Below, one piece after another: positions 43,461-52,082 of a stretch of DNA of 64,000 bases. Numbering within the stretch: position 1 is the stretch's first letter; every line of letters begins with the position of its first letter. The DNA comes from CAKZNE01 sp040222435. Its GTDB lineage: Bacteria > Bacteroidota > Bacteroidia > Flavobacteriales > Schleiferiaceae. The notes under the pieces were generated by a model. The model had not been told where the DNA came from. It saw only the letters and a program-made list of their open reading frames with translations, and made no database searches. The translations under genes and the position numbers were made by a program. The stretch covers positions 682,001 through 746,000 of the forward strand of contig OZ243107.1 in NCBI GenBank assembly GCA_965212245.1. Reading direction: 5' to 3'.

Positions 43461-44240
43461 TCAGGGTTCAAGTATAGTAGGCATGCTGGGTTCTCCATTA
43501 TGAGCAAAAGCCGGAACCGGAAGTTTGAAAAGTTTATTCTTAAGATGCAGCCTTTGCGCAAGGTTTTTTCGGATAATCAAAGCCTGTGCGTCTGAGATAG
43601 CCGGACGCGCACCAGTAAACCAGTTTTCATCCAATATATTATAAACATCTTTGGTCTTACCTGCCTGTTTTTTATGCGCTATCAGCTTCTTGCTTTCCTG
43701 ATGGTCAGCTATAAACTTTACTTGGCTATAGGCTAAGTCATTGGAGGCCCAGGCATCTTTAGCACCGGGCACTGAAAGAGGCAAACCCAACATATACAGA
43801 AGGTTTTTGATCAAAAACTGTGTAAATTCCGCTTTATGGTATACAGGAACTAAAGCAATTTCTGAGCTTACTCTTTTAAAACTGTATTCATGATCCTCTT
43901 CATTTGCGTTTTCTACAGGATATATATATACAGTAAGCCGGTCATCAAATACCGGAAGAGTGTGGTTTTCCCAATCTTTAATAAGTTCCTCTTTACTATT
44001 AAGGTATTCTATGCTTGGACTAAACACGAAGTGAATACCGTGTAAGGAAAAAGCTTCATTTACCTTGGACTGAACTTCATTTAGAAGCCTTTCAAGTGCA
44101 TAAGTCTGGTGATCTTCTTCCACCTTTATAAATGAAAGGTTGATGTAAACATCACCCTCAACCCTATTATCGCCTGAGTTACTTGCCTTGAGTGTTAGCT
44201 GGATAAGCAGTGCTAAAAGAATTGTAATCGTTTTCCCCAT
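43461..44240 (-). CDS. Metzincin-like secreted protein lacking zinc ligands
   Basis: The 259-residue protein has a signal peptide (about 1-19). It then has a beta-alpha start (VYINLSFIKVEED, a helix, IHFVFSPSIEYLN, LTVYIYPVENANEED) reminiscent of M43/metzincin folds. Where the zinc helix should be, it reads KNLLYMLGLPL. Aligned on HExxHxxGxxH this keeps only the Gly, with Lys, Asn, Tyr and Leu in place of His, Glu, His and His. If the alignment is right, it is a catalytically dead pseudo-protease. The C-terminal half (ARPAISDAQALIIRKNLAQR) resembles the end of such domains. No T9SS sorting domain is present. Confidence 0.6.
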   Translation of the reverse strand: MGKTITILLALLIQLTLKASNSGDNRVEGDVYINLSFIKVEEDHQTYALERLLNEVQSKVNEAFSLHGIHFVFSPSIEYLNSKEELIKDWENHTLPVFDDRLTVYIYPVENANEEDHEYSFKRVSSEIALVPVYHKAEFTQFLIKNLLYMLGLPLSVPGAKDAWASNDLAYSQVKFIADHQESKKLIAHKKQAGKTKDVYNILDENWFTGARPAISDAQALIIRKNLAQRLHLKNKLFKLPVPAFAHNGEPSMPTILEP

Positions 44241-44258
44241 AATTCAATCTTACATATG

Positions 44259-44266
44259 CAAATGTA
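44259..44266 (-). promoter_or_regulatory. Bacteroidota -7 element (TACATTTG) for the metzincin-like gene
   Basis: This is an exact match on the minus strand, 18 nt upstream of the ATG at 44240. Confidence 0.5.
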
Positions 44267-44378
44267 ATAATAAAATTACAGAATGTCCCTACAAAAAATA
44301 AATTGACGGGAGCTACTGAAAGAGCAAATCAAGCCTTTTGACACTCAAACACTTAGAAAGAAAAATCCTACAAAAAGG

Positions 44379-44732
44379 TTAAGGATAAAAGGCCTCTTTG
44401 ATATGTTCCAGCCGGAATTCAGGCTTAAAAATCACACTGATTACGTCAAATTGAAGCTCTTTATTCACTTCGTTTTGCTCAGCGTAGGCATTAGCCGCTT
44501 GTATGAGATGTTTTTGTTTAGCCGCACTAATGGATTCTTCCGGAGTTCCATATTTGGCACTGGTACGTGCCTTCACTTCTACTATCGCAATGTGCTCCCT
44601 GGTTTCGGCAATGATATCTATTTCCACATTCCTATATCGCCAATTACATTCCAGGATATCGTATCCCCTGGCCTGCAGGTAACGTATGGCTTCGTCTTCT
44701 CCCTGACTGCCTAAAATATTATGACTAGCCAT
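44379..44732 (-). CDS. YraN-family (UPF0102) putative nuclease
   Basis: The 117-residue protein has the restriction-endonuclease-like fold of YraN: GSQGEDEAIRYLQARGYDIL, then NVEIDIIAETREHIAIVEVKAR, which holds the acidic metal ligands and the Asp...Glu-x-Lys pattern, and SISAAKQKHLIQAA. The family's role is unsettled; it is often linked to DNA processing or competence. ATG 44732 is preferred to TTG 44738. The start overlaps the end of the ldcA gene by 8 bp, so it is the last gene of pdxJ-ldcA-yraN. Confidence 0.88.
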   Translation of the reverse strand: MASHNILGSQGEDEAIRYLQARGYDILECNWRYRNVEIDIIAETREHIAIVEVKARTSAKYGTPEESISAAKQKHLIQAANAYAEQNEVNKELQFDVISVIFKPEFRLEHIKEAFYP

Positions 44733-45624
44733 TTTCAAACGTAAGCTCTACAGAGTCACCCACTTTTAAAACAGCTCTGCGTCCAAAAATAAGGGTATGA
44801 TTATCGGGTCCGTGGCCTGCAGGAAAACCGAAACAAACGGGAAAATTATAGGAACGGCTTACTTCAGATATGATCTCTTCCGCTGATTGGCCAAAAGGAA
44901 CTTTATTATCGTTCATATCCGTCATTCCACCTATTATCAAACCCGAAATATGATCGAGATAACCATTTCTTTTCAGGTTTTGCATCATTCGGTCTATATG
45001 ATACAAATACTCATCCAGGTCTTCAATAAAAAGAATATCTCCATCCAAATCAAGCGCTGTACCTGAACCCATCTGACTGTAAAGGACAGATAGGTTACCT
45101 CCGTTTAGCCTGCCTTTGGCCTCTCCGATACGGTTGAGTGCATGGGGTGCACAACTTATCTTCAGGTCTTCACCAAAAAGTGCTTTTCTAAAGCTTTGAA
45201 GGCTTCCCGGTGTATTATCTGCAAAACCCAGCGGCATGGGACTATGTAAACATTCTACTCCCACTTTTCTGAGTTTGTTCAATAAAACGGTTACATCACT
45301 GTAGCCGCATATCCATTTTGGGTTCTCCACCAAAGGGAAGAAGTTGAGTTCATCTATAATACGCACGGTACCATAACCTCCGCGTACGCAAATTATAGCG
45401 CTGATATCCGGGCTGTCGATAAAACCCTGAACGTCTGCAAGGCGTTGCTCATCCGTTCCGGCAAATTGATGGTGTACCTCATATAAATTAGAGGCAAGCT
45501 CCACCTTTAAACCCCAACTTTCAAAAAGTTCAAGTGAAAACTTCAGTTCTTCACTATTAACCTTTCGGGCTGTGGAAACCAGACCTACAGTATCTCCTTT
45601 CTTCAGGGGTTTAGGTGTAATCAA
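44725..45624 (-). CDS. ldcA: LD-carboxypeptidase (S66 family)
   Basis: The enzyme cleaves the terminal D-Ala from tetrapeptide muropeptides during peptidoglycan recycling. The 299-residue protein shows CVRGGYGTVRIID, the nucleophile Ser in CGYSDVTVLLNKL, Glu in LFIEDLDEYLY and His in FGFPAGHGPDNHTL, so the Ser-Glu-His triad is complete. No signal peptide is present, in line with a cytoplasmic enzyme. The start is TTG at 45624, sharing TTGA with the pdxJ stop; no ATG is available near the conserved N-terminus (ITPKPLKKGDTVGLVS). Confidence 0.92.
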   Translation of the reverse strand: MITPKPLKKGDTVGLVSTARKVNSEELKFSLELFESWGLKVELASNLYEVHHQFAGTDEQRLADVQGFIDSPDISAIICVRGGYGTVRIIDELNFFPLVENPKWICGYSDVTVLLNKLRKVGVECLHSPMPLGFADNTPGSLQSFRKALFGEDLKISCAPHALNRIGEAKGRLNGGNLSVLYSQMGSGTALDLDGDILFIEDLDEYLYHIDRMMQNLKRNGYLDHISGLIIGGMTDMNDNKVPFGQSAEEIISEVSRSYNFPVCFGFPAGHGPDNHTLIFGRRAVLKVGDSVELTFENG

Positions 45625-46346
45625 TGGCTGGTATTTTCAAGTTTTCTCCGATACATTTGAATGGTATTTTCCAACCCAAGATACAAAGCATCTGCAATAA
45701 GTGCATGTCCGATAGAAACTTCCAGGAGATTAGGAACTGAGGCAGCAAAAAACTCAAGGTTCTCCATACTCAGATCATGCCCAGCATTAACGCCCAAACC
45801 ATGCTTCTGAGCTATCTCTGCCGAAACCACAAAAGGGGCCACTGCATTATCAGGATCTTTATTAAAGCCACGGGCGTAATCCTCAGTATACAATTCTATA
45901 CGGTCCGCACCTGTTACAGCAGCCGCCTCAATATAGTCTTCATTGCACTCCATAAAAAGGGACACCCTTATACCAGCTTTCTTAAGATGCGTTACCACCT
46001 CCTTCAAAAAAGATGCTTGCTCAATAGTGTTCCACCCCGCATTAGAAGTAAGCACGTCCGGTGGGTCAGGTACCAGGGTTACCTGATCCGGTCTAACCTC
46101 TAATACCAGGTCTATAAAATCAGGTGATGGGTAACCCTCAATATTGAATTCGGTTTTCAGTTTGGGTTTAAGGTCGCGAACATCCTGGTAACGTATATGC
46201 CGTTCATCAGGACGAGGGTGAACAGTGATTCCCTGGGCACCAAATCTTTCGCAGTTCAAAGCTGCCTCAAGAACGTTGGGAACCGAGCCTCCGCGTGCGT
46301 TTCGCAGGGTGGCTATTTTGTTGATGTTTACACTTAATCTGGTCAT
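45621..46346 (-). CDS. pdxJ: Pyridoxine 5'-phosphate synthase
   Basis: PdxJ condenses 3-amino-2-oxopropyl phosphate with 1-deoxy-D-xylulose 5-phosphate in vitamin B6 synthesis. The 241-residue TIM-barrel protein begins with the family signature LSVNINKIATLRNARGG and shows ERFGAQGITVHPRPDERHI, VTLVPDPPDVLTSNAGW and GLGVNAGHDLSMEN. ATG 46346 is the start; an in-frame extension to 46475 runs through the CBS gene and is rejected. It is divergent from the CBS/nadK unit with a 37-bp intergenic region. Confidence 0.96.
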   Translation of the reverse strand: MTRLSVNINKIATLRNARGGSVPNVLEAALNCERFGAQGITVHPRPDERHIRYQDVRDLKPKLKTEFNIEGYPSPDFIDLVLEVRPDQVTLVPDPPDVLTSNAGWNTIEQASFLKEVVTHLKKAGIRVSLFMECNEDYIEAAAVTGADRIELYTEDYARGFNKDPDNAVAPFVVSAEIAQKHGLGVNAGHDLSMENLEFFAASVPNLLEVSIGHALIADALYLGLENTIQMYRRKLENTSH

Positions 46347-46351
46347 TGAAG

Positions 46352-46374
46352 CAAAGATAAAAACCTTAAGTTTG
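46352..46374. promoter_or_regulatory. Back-to-back -7 elements for pdxJ and the CBS-nadK unit
   Basis: TATCTTTG on the minus strand (46359-46352) and TAAGTTTG on the plus strand (46367-46374) are both exact TAnnTTTG matches, only 7 bp apart in a 37-bp intergenic space. ATTG at 46345-46348 could be the plus-strand -33 element, 18 bp upstream. RNA polymerase could hardly occupy both at once. Confidence 0.6.
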
Positions 46375-46383
46375 CTTATACCT

Positions 46384-47049
46384 ATGAATGTTGTAAAACA
46401 CCTTTTAAACGATATTAAGCCGTTAGAGTCTTCAGAGTCTGTTAAGGATGTACTGGACCTGATGGAAGAACTCAAATTTACTCATTTACCGGTGGTGGAA
46501 GCACCTGATCACTACCTTGGCCTTATTGACGAAAATGATTTGCTTGAACTGGAGGACGACACCCATTTACTTCAGACGCATCAGCGCTTACTTAAACCAT
46601 ATTCAGTTCTGCAGGAAACAGATGTATTCAATGCTATTCAAATGATAGGGGCAGGGCAGTTGAGTATGCTTCCTGTAGTAGATACTAAAGGTACTTACAA
46701 AGGATATATCTGCGCCCGTGAACTTTTGCAGGATCTGGGGCGGCAACTTACCTTTAAAGAGACCGGAAGCACACTGGTGCTGGAAATACCGATACGCGAT
46801 TACCAGCTTTCGCAGATAGCTCATATTGTAGAAAGTGAAGACGCACTCATACTGGGCTTTCTTGTTAATTCCGCAGATGAAATGGACATTATTGATGTGA
46901 CCCTTAAAATAAATCAAAAAGATATAACGCGGATCCTTAAATCTTTAGAACGCTATAATTATACGGTTAAAGACGTTCACCATGAGAGCATTTTTGATGA
47001 CAGCCTGGATCAGCGCTATGAAGCTCTTATGAAATACCTGAACATTTGA
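46384..47049 (+). CDS. CBS-domain pair protein
   Basis: From ATG 46384 the product has 221 residues with two CBS repeats (about 10-60, MEELKFTHLPVVEAPDHYLGLIDENDLL; about 75-125, MIGAGQLSMLPVVDTKGTYKGYI). An ACT-like C-terminal part follows (about 140-210; GSTLVLEIPIRDYQLSQIAHIVESED). CBS pairs bind adenine nucleotides and act as energy sensors. It lies 3 bp before nadK, a pairing that suggests control or sensing linked to NAD(P) supply (inference). The in-frame upstream ATG at 46225 is inside pdxJ and is rejected. Confidence 0.87.
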   Translation: MNVVKHLLNDIKPLESSESVKDVLDLMEELKFTHLPVVEAPDHYLGLIDENDLLELEDDTHLLQTHQRLLKPYSVLQETDVFNAIQMIGAGQLSMLPVVDTKGTYKGYICARELLQDLGRQLTFKETGSTLVLEIPIRDYQLSQIAHIVESEDALILGFLVNSADEMDIIDVTLKINQKDITRILKSLERYNYTVKDVHHESIFDDSLDQRYEALMKYLNI

Positions 47050-47052
47050 TGT

Positions 47053-47931
47053 ATGAAGATAGCTGTATTCGGAAAACTCATAACCCTTGAATCCAGGCCT
47101 TTTATTGAAAAGCTTCATAATGACCTGCTGGAGATTGGTGCTGAAATAACCGTCTATAAAAGGTTAAACCGCTTCATCCGGGAGCACTGTGACCTGGGCC
47201 TGGACTTCAACGAATTTTCCAATCATTCGGAGTTGTTGGAAGCCCAGCCCGATTTCCTGGTCACTATGGGAGGAGATGGTACTATATTGGATGCCGTTAC
47301 ACTGATCCGTGATTCAGGAATCCCTATTCTGGGTATTAATACCGGACGCCTGGGGTTTTTGTCAAATGTGAGCAAGGAAAAAATAACAGATGCCATCCAG
47401 GCACTACATGCAAATAATTTCAGCATTGATGAGCGCTTTGTTTTAGCGCTGGACACTCCGGACCTGAACCTGGAAATGCCTTTTGCCCTTAACGAAGTTA
47501 CCGTAAGCCGGAAGGATACCACCGCTATGGTTACTGTACATACCTGGATTAATGGTGAATATTTAAACAGCTATTGGGCTGACGGTCTCATCATTTCCAC
47601 ACCCACGGGCAGCACCGGATACTCGCTAAGTTGTGGCGGACCTATAATTATGCCCGGTTCAGAAAGTTTTGCCATTACTCCCATAGCACCACACAATCTT
47701 AACGTAAGACCCTTCGTTATTCCCAATGACTATAAAATAAAATTGAAGGTTGAGGGGCGGGAGAAGCAATTTTTAGTGTCATTGGATTCAAGGATCTATG
47801 CTTTGGACTCTGGCTCTGAATTAGAAGTAAGCCTCGGAACATTTAGAATCCGCCTGGTGAAAACCGAAATACAAAACTTTGCAGAAACGCTAAGAAACAA
47901 GTTATTATGGGGCCTGGACCGAAGGAATTAA
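47053..47931 (+). CDS. nadK: NAD kinase
   Basis: NadK phosphorylates NAD+ to NADP+. The 292-residue protein carries the GGDGT motif (TMGGDGTILDAV), GINTGRLGFLSNV, the FALNEVTVSR segment and the second signature ISTPTGSTGYSLSCGGPI, with length typical for the family. It is 3 bp downstream of the CBS-domain gene and shares its promoter. Confidence 0.97.
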   Translation: MKIAVFGKLITLESRPFIEKLHNDLLEIGAEITVYKRLNRFIREHCDLGLDFNEFSNHSELLEAQPDFLVTMGGDGTILDAVTLIRDSGIPILGINTGRLGFLSNVSKEKITDAIQALHANNFSIDERFVLALDTPDLNLEMPFALNEVTVSRKDTTAMVTVHTWINGEYLNSYWADGLIISTPTGSTGYSLSCGGPIIMPGSESFAITPIAPHNLNVRPFVIPNDYKIKLKVEGREKQFLVSLDSRIYALDSGSELEVSLGTFRIRLVKTEIQNFAETLRNKLLWGLDRRN

Positions 47932-47967
47932 CATCCTGATTAACGGGCAGGCTTCATACTAAATAGT

Positions 47968-47975
47968 TATATTTG
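47968..47975 (+). promoter_or_regulatory. Bacteroidota -7 element (TATATTTG) for the porG-bamA operon
   Basis: This is an exact match, ending 16 nt before the ATG at 47992. It is the only clear promoter element found for the envelope biogenesis run up to murI. Confidence 0.6.
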
Positions 47976-47991
47976 CCCTCATTTTCGAAGA

Positions 47992-48813
47992 ATGAAGATT
48001 AAACTGTTCATTTTCAAAATATTAATCGCCTCACTATGGCTTCCTGCCCACGGCCAGTACACTGAAATTGGTTTGTTTGGGGGAGGTAGTCATTTTATAG
48101 GAGACGTAGGTGATTACGGTATTCACATCCCCAAAGGTTACGCCTTTGGTGGTTTTGTGCGCTACAGTGTAAACGACAGATGGGCCTTTAGGGCACAGGT
48201 CAATTACGGCTACATTGCCAATGAAGACAGTTCTTCTGCTTTTGCTTACCGTTTAAACCGAAACCTTCACTTCACCTCTACTATTCTGGAAGGGAGCCTG
48301 ATGGCTGAATTCAACTTCCTGGATTTTGAACCAGGCACCAAGCATTTCCATACACCGTATGTAATGGCTGGTTTTGGTATTTTCAGGTTTAACCCCAAAG
48401 CTATGTATCAGGGTGAAGAACATGAGCTTCAGCCCTTGGGTACTGAGGGACAGGGCACGCGAGCCAATACCGAGGGAGCCTATCCTCTGGCCTCATCATT
48501 CTTTATTTTCGGGATGGGTTACAAAGTAGCTATAGGTGAATTTACATCCATCGGCATAGAAACTACCTTCCGAAGTACACGCACGGATTATCTTGATGAC
48601 GTAAGTGGATATTATGCTGATCCGGAAATTATTGAAGCAGAAAACGGAGCGGTGGCTGCTGCTCTTTCAGATCGAAGCATTCTGGGAGGTGATAAGGAAA
48701 ATTTGTATCGTGGTAATCCCCAAAATAATGATTGGTACATTTTTACAGGACTTACTCTTCAGTTCAAGTTTGGAGAACTGTATGAGAAATGTGCAAGCTT
48801 TGTGGGAAGATGA
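47992..48813 (+). CDS. PorG-like (DUF6089) outer membrane protein
   Basis: The 273-residue protein has a signal peptide (about 1-21) and an 8-strand-type barrel pattern beginning TEIGLFGGGSHFIGDVGDYG, with HTPYVMAGFGIFRFNPKAMYQ, FIFGMGYKVAIGEFTSIGIE and a C-terminal strand GLTLQFKFGELYE. DUF6089 proteins encoded just before uppS-bamA in Flavobacteriia are taken as the T9SS component PorG. Assignment here rests on this context and the N-terminal motif. It overlaps uppS by ATGA. Confidence 0.82.
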   Translation: MKIKLFIFKILIASLWLPAHGQYTEIGLFGGGSHFIGDVGDYGIHIPKGYAFGGFVRYSVNDRWAFRAQVNYGYIANEDSSSAFAYRLNRNLHFTSTILEGSLMAEFNFLDFEPGTKHFHTPYVMAGFGIFRFNPKAMYQGEEHELQPLGTEGQGTRANTEGAYPLASSFFIFGMGYKVAIGEFTSIGIETTFRSTRTDYLDDVSGYYADPEIIEAENGAVAAALSDRSILGGDKENLYRGNPQNNDWYIFTGLTLQFKFGELYEKCASFVGR

Positions 48814-49553
48814 GCCTGAAGGACGAGATCAAACAAAACCCATTACCTGAACACATTGCTATTATAATGGATGGCAACGGACGCTGGGCCAAAAAGAAAG
48901 GCTACCTGCGTGCCATAGGTCATGAAAATGGTGTGGATGCTCTCCGAAATATAGCTACTGCTTCGGCAAAAGCAGGCATTAAATACCTCACGGTTTATGC
49001 TTTTTCCAGTGAAAACTGGAACCGCCCCCGTGCCGAGGTTAATGCGCTCATGGGCCTTTTAGTATCCAGCCTGCGCAAAGAATTAAAGACCCTTACCGAT
49101 AATAGCATTCGCCTGAATACCATCGGCAAAACTGATTCACTCCCTAAGAAATGTCAGCGGGAATTAAACGAGGTCATTGAAAAAACCAGTCATCTGGATC
49201 ACATGACACTTACCCTGGCTCTGAGTTATGGAAGCAAAGAAGAGATAACTGATGCGGCCCGTATCCTGGCGCAGCAAGTACAGGATGGCACGCTAAAACC
49301 TTCAGACATTACAGAAGACCACCTTACCCAAAACCTATATACTCAAAATATGCCTGATCCCGATCTTTTGATCCGCACCAGCGGAGAATACCGGATCAGC
49401 AATTATCTGCTTTGGCAAATCGCTTACTCCGAGTTGTATTTTACTGATAAACTATGGCCTGACTTTGGAGAAGAAGATCTGTTTCAAGCTGTTTTAGACT
49501 ACCAGAGGAGAGAGAGAAGATTTGGTAAAATCAGTGAGCAATTAAATTCCTGA
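48810..49553 (+). CDS. uppS: Isoprenyl transferase (undecaprenyl diphosphate synthase)
   Basis: UppS makes the C55 lipid carrier for peptidoglycan and glycans. The 247-residue protein shows IIMDGNGRWAKKKGYLRAIGH, YLTVYAFSSENWNRP, LALSYGSKEEI and the C-terminal RTSGEYRISNYLLWQIAYSE. ATG 48810 overlaps the PorG stop; an in-frame ATG at 48789 lies within porG and is rejected. Confidence 0.97.
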   Translation: MSLKDEIKQNPLPEHIAIIMDGNGRWAKKKGYLRAIGHENGVDALRNIATASAKAGIKYLTVYAFSSENWNRPRAEVNALMGLLVSSLRKELKTLTDNSIRLNTIGKTDSLPKKCQRELNEVIEKTSHLDHMTLTLALSYGSKEEITDAARILAQQVQDGTLKPSDITEDHLTQNLYTQNMPDPDLLIRTSGEYRISNYLLWQIAYSELYFTDKLWPDFGEEDLFQAVLDYQRRERRFGKISEQLNS

Positions 49554-49561
49554 ACCAAGAA

Positions 49562-52060
49562 ATGCGAAGAGTACTTTTGTGCCTGAGTGCACTTTTTATA
49601 TTCACTATATCCCAAGCTCAGATTTCAACGTCCAAAAGCCTTCAGCAGCTTGCTGTAGAAGGAGGCGGTGCGTATGAAATTGGTGGAATTACCATTACCG
49701 GTTCAGATAACCTGGACCGGCAGGTTATACTTCTTATTTCCGGACTTAAAGTGGGTGACAAAATAGAGCTGCCGGGTGAGGAAACTACCAGGGCTGTAAA
49801 AAACCTTTGGAGCCAGCGATTATTTGATGACATCGGCATTTATATTTCTGAGATCAAGGGAAATGTGGTTTTCCTGGAGATCCGTTTAAAAGAACTGCCC
49901 AAACTCAGTAAATACTATATCAAAGGTATCCGTAAATCCAGGCAGGACAATTTAAGGGAAGAGATCAACCTCTCCAGTGGAACCATTGTAACGGAAAACC
50001 TGGTTGTAAATACCCAAAATATAGCACGCGATTATTTTATTGAAAAAGGATACCTGAACGCTGAGGTAGATGTGGTGAAGCGCATTGATACCACCACCAA
50101 TAATGCGGTAATTTTAGGTGTGGTTGTAGACCGTGGTGAAAAAGTAAAGATCAGGGAGATAGAGTTTATCGGCAATGAAAACATCTCTGATTACAAGCTT
50201 CGCAAGGCTATGAAAGAAACCAAGCGTAAGCGGCTATGGAACATTTTCAAGTCTTCTAAATTTATTAAAGATGAATACGAAGAAGATAAACGCAATATCA
50301 TCGAGAAATACAACCAGAACGGTTATCGTGATGCCCGCATTGTTGATGATACCATATATAAGATTAAAGATGACCGTATTGAAATTGATATAACTATTGA
50401 AGAGGGTCGGAAATATTACTTCCGCAACATCACCTGGTTGGGAAACACTAAATACAGTAATGAAACCCTGGCTAAAATATTAAACATCAAAAAAGGCGAT
50501 ATCTATGATGCCGCTTACCTTCAGGAGAGACTTTTTCTAGACCCTCAGGGGGGCGATGTAAGTTCACTTTACCTGGATAATGGTTATCTTTTCTTTGATC
50601 TGAACCCTGTGGAAGTATTAGTGGAAAATGATTCCATTGACATTGAAATGCGGATACGCGAAGGGCGCCAGGCTACTATTAATAAGGTTACAGTAGTAGG
50701 TAATGACCGTACCAATGATCATGTTATAATTCGCGAATTACGCACCAAGCCCGGAGAACTCTTCCGGAGATCCGATATTCAGCGTAGCATGCGGGAATTG
50801 CAACAACTGGGTTACTTTGAACCTACCGAGCTGAATGTAAATCCTAAGCCTGATGCAGAAACAGGTACAGTAGACATTGAATATTCAGTGGTAGAACGTT
50901 CTACCAGCCAGTTAGAACTGCAAGGCGGTTACGGTGCAGGGCGTATAGTAGGTACCCTGGGGCTCAATTTCAACAACTTCTCGGCCCGTAATATCTTCAA
51001 TAAAAAAGCCTGGAAACCACTTCCCTCAGGAGATGGGCAAACTATTAACCTGCGGGCGCAGAGTAATGGTTTATTTTACCAATCGTACAGTGCTTCTTTT
51101 ACCGAACCCTGGCTGGGAGGTAAAAAACCAAACTCGCTTACCGTATCCGTATATCATAACATTCAGAATTTAAATGGTCGTCCTAAAGATGACCCGCTAA
51201 GACAATCTCTTAATATCACAGGTGTAACGGTAGGATTAGGGCAACGCCTGAAGTGGCCTGATGATTATTTCACGCTGTACAATGCATTGGATTATCAGGT
51301 TTACAACCTTAAGCGATATCCGCTTGCGGGTATTCAGTTTACCGAGGGGCAGGTTAATAACCTTGCCTTCCGTTCAACCTTTGGCCGAAACAGTACAGAC
51401 TACCCTATTTATCCGCGCAGAGGTTCACTCTTTAATATTACTCTTGAAGCAACTCCACCCTGGTCATTGCTAAATGGTCGTGATTATTCAGACTTAAGTG
51501 ATCCGGACAAATATGAACTGCTGGAGTATTATAAATTAAAGGTGAATACCAGCTGGTTTACAGAGATCTTTAATAAAACAGTTATAAAAACAGCGGGAGA
51601 GTTTGGTTTTCTGGGAGCTTATAATGATGAGATTGGTTTACCACCATTTGAACGCTTTTATGTGGGTGGTGATGGTCTTCAAAACTTTGTACTGGATGGC
51701 CGTGAGATTATCGGATTGCGTGGGTATCCTAATAACTCTATCGTTCCAAACGGTGGAGGCTCCGGAAACCTGGGAGGCGCGCTTTATAATAAGTTTACGC
51801 TGGAACTTCGCTACCTGATTACCGAAAACCCCAGCGCCCAGATCTTCATGCTATCTTTTTTAGAAGCTGGGAACAATTACGATACTTTTAACAACTATCA
51901 GCCGTTTAAGTTAAAACGATCGGCCGGTGCCGGAGTGCGCATCTTCATGCCCATGTTCGGACTATTGGGTATTGATTTCGGATATGGTTTTGATCCCTTT
52001 CCGGGAAGCCTTGTCCCTTCAGGTTGGAACACGCACTTCATAATTGGTCAGCAATTTTAA
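49562..52060 (+). CDS. bamA: Outer membrane protein assembly factor BamA
   Basis: BamA inserts beta-barrel proteins into the outer membrane. The 832-residue protein has a signal peptide (about 1-20), five POTRA-like repeats (about 40-430; IGGITITGSDNL, YYIKGIRKSRQ, IREIEFIGNENISDYKL, RNITWLGNTKYSNETL, NKVTVVGNDRTNDHV) and a 16-strand barrel to the C-terminus. The loop-6 region is around VGGDGLQNFVLDGREIIGLRGYPN and the final strand ends HFIIGQQF with terminal Phe. It lies between uppS and two skp-like genes. Confidence 0.96.
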   Translation: MRRVLLCLSALFIFTISQAQISTSKSLQQLAVEGGGAYEIGGITITGSDNLDRQVILLISGLKVGDKIELPGEETTRAVKNLWSQRLFDDIGIYISEIKGNVVFLEIRLKELPKLSKYYIKGIRKSRQDNLREEINLSSGTIVTENLVVNTQNIARDYFIEKGYLNAEVDVVKRIDTTTNNAVILGVVVDRGEKVKIREIEFIGNENISDYKLRKAMKETKRKRLWNIFKSSKFIKDEYEEDKRNIIEKYNQNGYRDARIVDDTIYKIKDDRIEIDITIEEGRKYYFRNITWLGNTKYSNETLAKILNIKKGDIYDAAYLQERLFLDPQGGDVSSLYLDNGYLFFDLNPVEVLVENDSIDIEMRIREGRQATINKVTVVGNDRTNDHVIIRELRTKPGELFRRSDIQRSMRELQQLGYFEPTELNVNPKPDAETGTVDIEYSVVERSTSQLELQGGYGAGRIVGTLGLNFNNFSARNIFNKKAWKPLPSGDGQTINLRAQSNGLFYQSYSASFTEPWLGGKKPNSLTVSVYHNIQNLNGRPKDDPLRQSLNITGVTVGLGQRLKWPDDYFTLYNALDYQVYNLKRYPLAGIQFTEGQVNNLAFRSTFGRNSTDYPIYPRRGSLFNITLEATPPWSLLNGRDYSDLSDPDKYELLEYYKLKVNTSWFTEIFNKTVIKTAGEFGFLGAYNDEIGLPPFERFYVGGDGLQNFVLDGREIIGLRGYPNNSIVPNGGGSGNLGGALYNKFTLELRYLITENPSAQIFMLSFLEAGNNYDTFNNYQPFKLKRSAGAGVRIFMPMFGLLGIDFGYGFDPFPGSLVPSGWNTHFIIGQQF

Positions 52061-52082
52061 TTTAATTAATTTCGCCCGGCTT

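Noticed and set aside
46225..46383. Upstream extension of the CBS protein into pdxJ, and of pdxJ into the CBS gene
   Set aside because: Both extensions are antisense to a well-conserved gene, and the -7 elements lie inside the 37-bp space between the internal ATGs.
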